Of a DNA stretch of 50,350 bases, positions 43,042 to 50,048 are shown in pieces. Numbering within the stretch: position 1 is the stretch's first letter; every line of letters begins with the position of its first letter. The notes under the pieces were generated by a model. That model ran no database searches, was not told where the DNA came from, and saw only the letters and a list, made by a program, of their open reading frames with translations. The DNA is taken from NCBI RefSeq assembly GCF_000315485.1, contig NZ_JH992948.1, positions 1 through 50,350 on the forward strand, written 5' to 3'. Both the position numbers and the translations under genes were made by a program. The stretch is from Bacteroides oleiciplenus YIT 12058. GTDB lineage: Bacteria; Bacteroidota; Bacteroidia; Bacteroidales; Bacteroidaceae.

Positions 43042-45129
43042 CTATTTCTTCCGTCCTGAAAATTTCTTGCCCTTTTTAGCCTCCGGGAACACAAAAGTCG
43101 TGTTATATTCCCCGTCAAAGGCGACAACAGCATCGAAACTCTTGCCCTGTTTGCTCTTGAACCCTTTGAGCAGCTTGGTATGCCCTTCGGTGAGCAGGTC
43201 TTTGATTTCATCGTCGGACAGGGTGCGTCCCGCTTTCAGCCGGAACACGGGCAGTCCGCACTCCGTGTTGTCGCAGCGTACCACCTTGCCGTAGAACCGC
43301 ATCCTGCCCGTGCCACACTTGGGACACGCGCAGCCGGAGTCACGGCTGCCGAAGAGCTTGTCGCACGAGAGCAGTTCGGAGGTTATCTCACGTGTGTACG
43401 CCTCTATCTCCTTGCGGAAGGTGTCGGCGGACAGTTCCCCGCGCTCGATACGCGCCAGCTCCTTTTCCCATTCGCCCGTCATGGCAACATCGGCGATGCG
43501 CATCGTCTTGACGACGGAATTGAGGGCAAGTCCTTTTTCGGTGGGAACAAGCGACTTCTTGCAGCGTTCCATGTAACCGCGCTTGAAAAGCGTTTCGATG
43601 ATGGAGGCGCGTGTGGCGGGAGTACCGATGCCACAGTCCTTCATCGCCTGCCGCAGTGCGTCGTCCTCAATTTCCTTGCCCGCCGTTTCCATTGCCGAGA
43701 GCAGGGTGGCTTCGGTATGCAGCGGCTTGGGTTTGGTCTTTCCTTCGGTAATGGACGAGCCTTTCGGTGTCAGCGTGTCGCCTTCCTGCCAGCCGGGGAT
43801 GGTAATTTCCTCTTTTTCCTCGCCATAGACGGCACGCCATCCGGTTTGCTTCACGACGCTGCCTTTTACGGTAAACTCCACTCCGGCACATTCCGCCGTG
43901 ACAGTGGTCACATCCTTGACGCATTTCTCAGAGAATGCCTCGACCATGCGCCCGGCAATCATCTGATAGATGGTATTGTCCTCTTTGGAGAGGAAGAGCG
44001 GTTTCTCACCCGTGACGAGCAGGGCATGGTGGTCTGTCACCTTGCCGTCGTCCACGCTGCGGCGTGTCGGGGCGGCTTTTGCCCGCACCTTGTCTTTCCA
44101 TTCGGGCTGTGTGCCGATGAAAGCGAGCAGTTTGGGAATTTCGGCAAACACGTCTTCGGGGATGTAGCGGCTTCCCGTTCTCGGATAGGTTATCAACTTC
44201 TTTTCGTAGAGTTTCTGCGCGATTTCAAGCGTCTGTTCCGCCGTGAAGCCGTGCTTGGCGTTGGCTTCTTTCTGGAGCGTGGTCAGGTCGTAGAGCAAGG
44301 GAGTTTCCTCCGTCTTCTCCTTGCGCTCGGCTTTCGTGACAGTGGCGCAACCTGCCGCCTTTACCTTATTATATAGTTCCATCGCCGGTTCTTTCTCTTT
44401 CCATTTCTCGGAGGATGAGAATTTCACGACTTCGCCGTCGCAACCGTCCGTTGCGATATGGAGCAGCCAGAATGCTTCGGACGTAAAGCGGCGGTTCTCC
44501 CAGTAGCGTTCACATACCATAGCCAACGTTGGTGTCTGCACCCGCCCCACGGAATACGTGCCGTGTCCGGCGGCGATGGATAACGCCTGTGTGCCGTTGA
44601 TGCCCACGAGCCAGTCGGATTCGCTCCGCGCTTTGGCGGCGAGGTAGAGGTTGTCGTATTTGCTGCCGTCTTCGAGTTTCCGCAGTCCCTCACGGATAGC
44701 TTTGTCGGTGAGAGAGCTGATCCACAGGCGCACGAAAGGAGTGGTGCAACCCGTATAGTGGTAGAGGTAGCGGAAGATAAGCTCTCCCTCGCGTCCGGCA
44801 TCGGTCGCCACGATGATATGTTCGCTTGTGTCGAACAGTCTTTTGATGACTTTTATCTGCGACACCACGCCGCTGTCGGGCTTGTAACCTTTCTCCGTCC
44901 TGACCTGACGGGGGACGAGCGTGAATGTGTCGGGAATAATCGGGAGGTTGTCACGGACAAATCCGCGCACGCCGTAGCCGTCGGGCATGGCAAGCTGAAC
45001 GAGGTGTCCGAATGCCCATGTCACGGCATAGCCGCCTCCCTCGAAATATCCTTCCTCTCTCTTTGTCGCGCCCACGATGCGGGCGATTTCACGTGCCACG
45101 GAGGGCTTTTCTGCAATGATTGTCTTCAT
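43042..45129 (-). CDS. exc: Exc, topoisomerase III-like excision protein
   Basis: The protein has 695 residues from ATG 45129 (MKTIIAEKPSVAREIARIVG). It has an N-terminal TOPRIM domain (IIVATDAGREGELIFRYLYHY), the type IA active-site region LITYPRTGSRYIPED with the catalytic Tyr near residue 315, and a C-terminal zinc-type domain (CACPKCGTGRMRFYG). In CTnDOT Exc is needed for excision and is a functional topoisomerase in vitro. The longer frame from 45186 runs through the leader motif and is not expected to be used. Confidence 0.93.
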   Translation of the reverse strand: MKTIIAEKPSVAREIARIVGATKREEGYFEGGGYAVTWAFGHLVQLAMPDGYGVRGFVRDNLPIIPDTFTLVPRQVRTEKGYKPDSGVVSQIKVIKRLFDTSEHIIVATDAGREGELIFRYLYHYTGCTTPFVRLWISSLTDKAIREGLRKLEDGSKYDNLYLAAKARSESDWLVGINGTQALSIAAGHGTYSVGRVQTPTLAMVCERYWENRRFTSEAFWLLHIATDGCDGEVVKFSSSEKWKEKEPAMELYNKVKAAGCATVTKAERKEKTEETPLLYDLTTLQKEANAKHGFTAEQTLEIAQKLYEKKLITYPRTGSRYIPEDVFAEIPKLLAFIGTQPEWKDKVRAKAAPTRRSVDDGKVTDHHALLVTGEKPLFLSKEDNTIYQMIAGRMVEAFSEKCVKDVTTVTAECAGVEFTVKGSVVKQTGWRAVYGEEKEEITIPGWQEGDTLTPKGSSITEGKTKPKPLHTEATLLSAMETAGKEIEDDALRQAMKDCGIGTPATRASIIETLFKRGYMERCKKSLVPTEKGLALNSVVKTMRIADVAMTGEWEKELARIERGELSADTFRKEIEAYTREITSELLSCDKLFGSRDSGCACPKCGTGRMRFYGKVVRCDNTECGLPVFRLKAGRTLSDDEIKDLLTEGHTKLLKGFKSKQGKSFDAVVAFDGEYNTTFVFPEAKKGKKFSGRKK

Positions 45130-45150
45130 GTTTTCTTGCTTTTTTGTTGA

Positions 45151-45179
45151 TACTTTGGATTTTATTTTGGATTCAGTGG
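45151..45179 (-). promoter_or_regulatory. Double leader motif before exc
   Basis: The mRNA strand carries CCACTGAATCCAAAATA followed by AAATCCAAAGTA and then TCAAC, two partial copies in a row. They lie 21-50 bases before the exc ATG. Confidence 0.5.
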
Positions 45180-45190
45180 CGGACACGGGA

Positions 45191-46759
45191 TTACATTTTC
45201 ATGCCTTTGTTGTTCTTCTTTTTCGGCTTCTCCTGCTGCTGTTGCTGGCGGTCGTCCTTCGGGGCGGTCTGACCTTTCTGCAAAGGCTCTTTCAGGTTCT
45301 TTGTCGCCTCGTTGGTTTTGCCCTCGTTGTTCACCGCCACCTGTGTGCGGCTCTCGTTGGACGGGGCGACCTGCTGGGCGTTGTCGGGGTTCGTTTCGTA
45401 GCGGTACGGGCGGCCCTTCTCCGGGTTGAACTTGATATACATCGTGGCATGGAAGCCCTGCTTGTCGGTCACGTTCTCCAGTTTCACGGCTTTACCCGCC
45501 ACGTAGTCGGCTTTCTGCTTGTCGGTGAAGTTCACGCCGCTCCATTTGCTGATGGGGCGGATGCTGCCGTCCTCGTTCATCCACGTGTTGCGGCGTTGCT
45601 CCTTCTTGGTCTGTGCGGCATTTTCCCCGCCTTGCGCCTGACTTTTCGAGGTGTCACCTTTGGCTTCCTGCGTCTGTGCGGTACGGGGCGACCTTCCGGT
45701 TCCCGGCACGAACTCCACGCCGCGCTGCTCCACGTTCACTTGAAGGGTGGTGACGAACTTCCTGCCGTCGTTGCGCTCGATGAGCTTGTCGCGCACGGGC
45801 AGTCCGGCGCGGAGCATGTCCTGCTCCTGTTTGGTGATTTCCGTCTTGCCGATGCGCTCCGGGATGCGCACCTTGTTTGCCGGAATGTCCGTGATTTCAT
45901 TCGTCTTGCGGTCGATGCTGATGTAGGAGGGGATGATTTCGCCCGTTTCCCTGTCCTCAATGTCCACGACCCTGCCGAGGTTGCCCGTTTCGCGCAGGTT
46001 CTTCCGGTCATCGTCGGAGAATTTGTGTTCCTTGTACTCATCTAACTTCTGCTCCTTGCGGATGAAGTGCGGCACGAGGCTGACATTTCCCTCACCGTCC
46101 TTCTTGAAGGAGAGGCGGGCGTCCAGCTCGAATGATTCGCCGCCGAAGGTGGGCTTGACCTTTACCAAGTCGGACTTGCCGTAGTGGAGCATCTTCGTAA
46201 GGTCTCCGGACTTTTCAAGGTCGTCACGCTTCACGCCCCATCTGTCCTCCAGCTCCTGCCAGTTGATTTTGCTCTCGTTGATGGGTTGGTAGCCCTGTCT
46301 GCCCTGCGTCTGTTGCGGGCTTTCCTGCTGTTCTTTCTGTTGTTCCATGTTTTCCTGTTTTTGAGGTTCTTGTTTCTCTGTCTTTTGTGCCGCCATCTCT
46401 TCCTGCACCTGCTGTTGATAAGGGAAGGTGTCGATTTTGTGCGGTGCAAGGATTTGTTTGTTCTGGTACGGATGCTGAAGCAGGTCTTTCATCACGCCAA
46501 GCATGGAATCCACTTGGTCTGCCGCGATGCGGTAGAAACCGAAGCGGCTGGGTTCCTTGCACTGCCGGAAGAAGTTCTTGAAGAAGTTGTCCAGCACGTC
46601 GCCTTGTCGGTCGAATTGCAGGAAACTCTGCGCGTTCTCAGCTTTCGCAGGGGTACGCTTGGGTGTGCCGTCTGCATTCAGCCCGGCTACCACGCTGATC
46701 TCGCCCGTCTTCTCATCACGGACTACCAGCACGTCCTTTTCGTCTTTTTTCTTTGCCAT
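45191..46759 (-). CDS. orf3: Orf3 of the excision operon (DUF3945/DUF4099)
   Basis: This 522-residue protein has an N-terminal helical region (LQFDRQGDVLDNFFKNFFRQC), a Gln/Glu-rich coiled-coil linker around residues 118-150 and paired DUF4099/DUF3945 domains (INWQELEDRWGVKRDDLEKSGDL; AGLPVRDKLIERNDGRKFVTTLQ; NFTDKQKADYVAGKAVKLENV). These are found in large Bacteroidales elements. In CTnDOT orf3 lies between xis2d and exc and is not essential for excision. It is 20 bases from xis2d. Confidence 0.87.
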   Translation of the reverse strand: MAKKKDEKDVLVVRDEKTGEISVVAGLNADGTPKRTPAKAENAQSFLQFDRQGDVLDNFFKNFFRQCKEPSRFGFYRIAADQVDSMLGVMKDLLQHPYQNKQILAPHKIDTFPYQQQVQEEMAAQKTEKQEPQKQENMEQQKEQQESPQQTQGRQGYQPINESKINWQELEDRWGVKRDDLEKSGDLTKMLHYGKSDLVKVKPTFGGESFELDARLSFKKDGEGNVSLVPHFIRKEQKLDEYKEHKFSDDDRKNLRETGNLGRVVDIEDRETGEIIPSYISIDRKTNEITDIPANKVRIPERIGKTEITKQEQDMLRAGLPVRDKLIERNDGRKFVTTLQVNVEQRGVEFVPGTGRSPRTAQTQEAKGDTSKSQAQGGENAAQTKKEQRRNTWMNEDGSIRPISKWSGVNFTDKQKADYVAGKAVKLENVTDKQGFHATMYIKFNPEKGRPYRYETNPDNAQQVAPSNESRTQVAVNNEGKTNEATKNLKEPLQKGQTAPKDDRQQQQQEKPKKKNNKGMKM

Positions 46760-46779
46760 TTGAAAAATGTTTTAATGGG

Positions 46780-47130
46780 TTATTTATGAAAGAAATTATG
46801 GATACGAGCCTTGTAGAAGGCTATATCTTCTTTTTTGAAGTCCTTGATATGGTTGGAAAGGAATGTCAGCACATCCTCCTCGCTGTAATAGGTTTTCTTG
46901 CCCAGTGTCTTGTAGGGCAATGCGCCGACACTGCGGTAGCGTTGCAGTGTGCGCTTGCTTATCTGGAGCAGCATGCACAAATCCTGATTGTCGAAAAGGC
47001 GGATGCTTTCCGTGATAGTAGGCTGTTTCCCCTCAGCCTTCATCGCCAGCAGCAGTTCGTCCTGACGGTCGAGCCGTTCCATCAGCTTCTGCATCCAGCC
47101 CTCGAAGTTGTTTCGTGTGAGCAGTTCCAT
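46780..47130 (-). CDS. xis2d: Xis2d excision factor
   Basis: This 116-residue DNA-binding protein has a MerR/excisionase-type helix-turn-helix (LCMLLQISKRTLQRYRSVGALPYKTLGKKTYY) after a helical N terminus. In CTnDOT Xis2d and Xis2c direct IntDOT to excise the element and also activate the tra operon. It starts three bases after the xis2c stop. Confidence 0.9.
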   Translation of the reverse strand: MELLTRNNFEGWMQKLMERLDRQDELLLAMKAEGKQPTITESIRLFDNQDLCMLLQISKRTLQRYRSVGALPYKTLGKKTYYSEEDVLTFLSNHIKDFKKEDIAFYKARIHNFFHK

Positions 47131-47133
47131 GAC

Positions 47134-47490
47134 CTATGTCCTCCTTCCTTTTGGTTTGCCGCCAGTGCGCAGCGTGTGGTTGCGTTTCAATTCCTGCGGT
47201 GTCGCCGCGTCCTCGTTGACGGCACACGCTTCAAGCAGGCGGTCTATTTCCGACTGCCGGTAGCGGCATTTACCGCGAAGCACGACATAACCGATGCGTT
47301 GCTCGCTGCGCATACGCTGGAGGGTGCGGGTACTCACGTTAAGCAGGTGCGCCGCCTCGCGTGTGGTGAGCAACCTGTCGGGCGATGCCGCTTTCTTGTC
47401 GCCGGAGGCGGCACGGACGTGTGCCGCAATCTCCGCTATCTGTTCCGTCAATGACCGGAAGGCGGAACTTTCCATCGTTATCACTTTCAT
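47134..47490 (-). CDS. xis2c: Xis2c excision factor
   Basis: The protein has 118 residues from ATG 47490 (MKVITMESSAFRSLTEQIA). The helix-turn-helix LLTTREAAHLLNVSTRTLQRMRSEQRIGYVVL is of the excisionase type and parallels Xis2d. It is first in the xis2c-xis2d-orf3-exc operon, which RteC activates. The longer frame to 47646 runs through the control region with its dyads and is unlikely to be translated. Confidence 0.9.
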   Translation of the reverse strand: MKVITMESSAFRSLTEQIAEIAAHVRAASGDKKAASPDRLLTTREAAHLLNVSTRTLQRMRSEQRIGYVVLRGKCRYRQSEIDRLLEACAVNEDAATPQELKRNHTLRTGGKPKGRRT

Positions 47491-47692
47491 ATTCAGTCCT
47501 TTCTTTTTGTTTCTGCAGCAAAAATCGGCAATAAACAAAAGGGGCTTTAACAACTCACTACGTGACTCACGTAAGATTTTTACGGAAGATGGCTCCGTAA
47601 CCCGGTCAAACGGCGCAACAGGCAGCCTTTCAGCGGAAAACGGCACGTGTTCAGGACCGTACCGTTACCTTTGCGGGCAAACCGATAATTGC
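47491..47692. promoter_or_regulatory. Control region of the excision operon, candidate RteC sites
   Basis: Two perfect dyads lie about 70-110 bases upstream of xis2c: ACGTGACTCACGT (47560-47572) and TTACGGA/TCCGTAA with a 7-base spacer (47580-47600). RteC is known to bind an inverted repeat upstream of this promoter in CTnDOT; which of these dyads it is cannot be decided here. The region also serves the divergent plus-strand HTH gene. Confidence 0.55.
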
Positions 47693-47992
47693 ATGAATAT
47701 GGAAATAGTATCTATCGAGAAAAAGACTTTCGAGATGATGGTGGCGGCATTCGGCGCACTCTCGGAGAAGGTCGCCGCCCTGAGGCGCAAAAGCGACACG
47801 AGGCGCATGGAAAGATGGCTCACGGGCGAGGAAGTCTGTAGGCAGTTGAGAATAAGTTCGCGCACGTTGCAGACGCTGCGCGACAGGCGGCTTATCGGCT
47901 ACTCGCAGATAAACCGCAGGTTTTATTACAAGCCGGAGGAGGTGAAGCGGCTGATACCGCTTATCGGCACGCTCTATCCGCACGGCAGATGA
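47693..47992 (+). CDS. Small excisionase-like HTH protein, divergent from xis2c
   Basis: This 99-residue protein (ATG 47693, MNMEIVSIEKKTFEMMVAAF) has the same architecture as Xis2c: a helical N terminus followed by the helix-turn-helix RWLTGEEVCRQLRISSRTLQTLRDRRLIGYSQI. It corresponds in place to the small ORFs before xis2c in CTnDOT. Its function is not established. It is followed 31 bases later by a related gene in the same direction. Confidence 0.82.
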   Translation: MNMEIVSIEKKTFEMMVAAFGALSEKVAALRRKSDTRRMERWLTGEEVCRQLRISSRTLQTLRDRRLIGYSQINRRFYYKPEEVKRLIPLIGTLYPHGR

Positions 47993-48006
47993 TTTGATTT
48001 ATTCAC

Positions 48007-48023
48007 CCACTGAATCCGAAGTT
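48007..48023 (+). promoter_or_regulatory. Diverged leader motif before the second HTH gene
   Basis: CCACTGAATCCGAAGTT abuts the ATG at 48024. It differs from the RteR complement at three positions, two of them A to G changes that keep G-U pairing. Confidence 0.45.
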
Positions 48024-48329
48024 ATGATGAACGAGAACAACGATGTTTTTACGATGGAAGACGAGCCGATAGCCTCTGTGGTGCAGGATATGCGCAAAGG
48101 CTCGAAATGGCTGTCCGCCTTTCTGGAAAGTTACCGTCCTCTGCTGGACGGGGAACGTTACCTGACGGACGGCGAGGTGGCGGAACTGCTCCGCGTAAGC
48201 CGACGCACATTGCAGGAATACCGCAACAACCGCGTGTTGCCCTTCATACTTTTGGGAGGGAAGGTGCTTTACCCGGAAACGGGGCTGCGTGAAGTGCTGG
48301 AAGCAAATTACCGCAAGCCGCTGGAGTGA
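48024..48329 (+). CDS. Small excisionase-like HTH protein
   Basis: This 101-residue protein (MMNENNDVFTMEDEPIASVV) has a helix-turn-helix YLTDGEVAELLRVSRRTLQEYRNNRVLPFILLGGKVLY like Xis2c and Xis2d. Together with the preceding gene it makes four paralogous HTH proteins within 1.6 kb. A leader motif touches the chosen ATG, and the frame upstream to 47994 lacks similarity. Confidence 0.8.
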   Translation: MMNENNDVFTMEDEPIASVVQDMRKGSKWLSAFLESYRPLLDGERYLTDGEVAELLRVSRRTLQEYRNNRVLPFILLGGKVLYPETGLREVLEANYRKPLE

Positions 48330-48349
48330 GCGCGGTTGGCAAGAAAAAA

Positions 48350-48387
48350 GGAAACGGGCGACACTTTTTGTGGTGCTGCCCGTTTCC
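48350..48387. terminator. Bidirectional terminator
   Basis: GGAAACGGGC (48350-48359) and GCCCGTTTCC (48378-48387) make a perfect 10-bp stem. On the minus strand it is followed by TTTTTTTC, so it ends the RhuM-like gene transcript as well as the converging HTH genes. Confidence 0.82.
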
Positions 48388-48409
48388 TTGTCTTATGTGG
48401 TATGCGCAA

Positions 48410-48772
48410 TCAGCAGTACCCGGCTTTTCCGTTCTGTATGAACATCACGTATGCCTGCCGTTTCTCTTTGGCGAGAGCTTTTCCCACCAGCCATGTGCGG
48501 AACAGGTGGGTGTTGTAGGTGTTCAGCCGGAAGGCGACGGGGATGATGATTTCAAGCGCGTACACATCTGCGTACAGTCCGTTTTCAAGTTGCATGTAGC
48601 GGCACACCTCGTAGTCGTTAAGCACGTCCGACTTGCGGATGGCTTTGATGGCGGCGTTCACTGCCGGGACGGTCGTATGGAACAGTCCGGCGATTTCGGT
48701 GGCGGTCATCCACACGTCGTTACCGGTTACGCTGACCGCCTTGTCCTCTATGATGATTATGTCACGTTTCAT
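48410..48772 (-). CDS. Orf1, RhuM-like DNA-binding protein
   Basis: This 120-residue protein resembles the N-terminal domain of RhuM/KilA-like proteins: WMTATEIAGLFHTTVPAVNAAIKAI forms a helix-turn-helix and VYALEIIIPVAFRLNTYNTHLFRTWLVGKAL matches the conserved core. It lies 12 bases downstream of int in the same direction, as orf1 does in CTnDOT. Its role is unknown; a regulatory function is plausible. Confidence 0.75.
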   Translation of the reverse strand: MKRDIIIIEDKAVSVTGNDVWMTATEIAGLFHTTVPAVNAAIKAIRKSDVLNDYEVCRYMQLENGLYADVYALEIIIPVAFRLNTYNTHLFRTWLVGKALAKEKRQAYVMFIQNGKAGYC

Positions 48773-48784
48773 GGCTTCTCTTTT

Positions 48785-50020
48785 TTAGATGGTGCAACCT
48801 GCAAATTCCTCAACACTGTTCAACCTTGCGGCAAGGTTCTTCATGTCCTGATTGAGTTTTTCTTTGGTTATCTTCGCGTAAATCTGCGTCGTCTTTATGC
48901 TCTTGTGTCCGAGCATGGAGCTGACGGTTTCGATAGGTACGCCATTAGAGAGAAATACCGTCGTGGCTGCCGTGTGGCGGCTCTGATGCCACGTGATATG
49001 CTTGGTGATGCCGCAACGCTTGGCGACGGCACGGATACCGGCAAGGCACGTGTTATAATGCGGGACGGGGAATATCTTGCCGTTCTCGCACAGCCCACGG
49101 TATTTGCCGATTATGCGGTTGGCGATGTCAAGCAGGCGGATGTTGGACACCACGCCCGTTTTCTGGCGGTTGATGTTTATCCACTCGTGTTCGTCGAAGT
49201 AGGTGCGGATATTCTCTTCCGTGAGGTTGCGCATATCCGAGAACGACAACCCGGTGAAAGCGCAGAACAGGTAGAGGTCACGGTACAGTTCCTGTTTGGC
49301 GTTTTTCAGTTTCCCGTCCATCAGCAGGCGTATTTCCTCTTTGGTCAGAAAACTGCGTGTTGTTTCCTCCTTCTTGATTTCATACTCGCGGAACGGGTCG
49401 CGTGTCAGCCACTCGTTGTTGATGGCGATGAACACCATCGTCCGTAGCGGGCAGACGTACAGCCACACGGTATTGGTGCAGCAGTGTTTGTCCGTGCGCA
49501 GGAACATCTCGAAGTCGGAGATGAAAGCGGGGGTAAGCTCTTTCAGTGCGATGTCCTTCACATGGTAGCGGATGTCGAGGAACTCTTGCAGGTGCTTGTA
49601 AACGATACGGTACTTTTCCAGTGTACCTTTTGCTTTCATGCCTGCTTCCACCTGTTTCTCATAGTCCTCATTGTGACGACGGTACACCTGCATCAGCGTG
49701 TGGTAGCGGTGTTCCAGTCCGAGAAAAGCGTTCTTCACCTTCTCAGCCGTGACGAAGTTGTCACGTTCCATGATTTCCTGATAGTGCCTATTGATGCGCA
49801 CCCGCATCTTGTCAAGCATACGGTTCGTTTCGAGTGCCGCCGCGCTTCTGCCTGTGACACGTCCACCTTTGGTGTCCCACAGTTTCGGATCGACTGTCAG
49901 CTTGCAGCTGAACTGCGTCTGGCTGCCGTCCACCGTGATGCGTCCCATGACGGGTACTGTCCCGTCCTTTTTCACTACCTGACGCTTGAGGTAATAGATT
50001 ACTGAAAATGTACTCTTCAT
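48785..50020 (-). CDS. intDOT: IntDOT tyrosine recombinase
   Basis: The protein has 411 residues from ATG 50020, the length of IntDOT. It comprises an arm-binding N-terminal domain, a core-binding domain (about 105-210) and a catalytic domain. Catalytic residues visible are Lys287 (NRQKTG), His345 and Arg348 (ITWHQSRHT), His372 (SMLGHKS) and Tyr381 (TTQIYAK). The usual first Arg is replaced by Ser259 (FTGLSFSDM), a known peculiarity of IntDOT. It integrates and excises the element, tolerating heterology in the overlap. Confidence 0.96.
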   Translation of the reverse strand: MKSTFSVIYYLKRQVVKKDGTVPVMGRITVDGSQTQFSCKLTVDPKLWDTKGGRVTGRSAAALETNRMLDKMRVRINRHYQEIMERDNFVTAEKVKNAFLGLEHRYHTLMQVYRRHNEDYEKQVEAGMKAKGTLEKYRIVYKHLQEFLDIRYHVKDIALKELTPAFISDFEMFLRTDKHCCTNTVWLYVCPLRTMVFIAINNEWLTRDPFREYEIKKEETTRSFLTKEEIRLLMDGKLKNAKQELYRDLYLFCAFTGLSFSDMRNLTEENIRTYFDEHEWININRQKTGVVSNIRLLDIANRIIGKYRGLCENGKIFPVPHYNTCLAGIRAVAKRCGITKHITWHQSRHTAATTVFLSNGVPIETVSSMLGHKSIKTTQIYAKITKEKLNQDMKNLAARLNSVEEFAGCTI

Positions 50021-50040
50021 CGTCCTTAATTTTTTGGTTT

Positions 50041-50048
50041 CAAAATTA
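50041..50048 (-). promoter_or_regulatory. Candidate int promoter (-7 box)
   Basis: TAATTTTG on the minus strand fits the Bacteroides -7 consensus about 20 bases upstream of the int ATG. No clear -33 TTTG is seen at the right distance. Confidence 0.35.
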
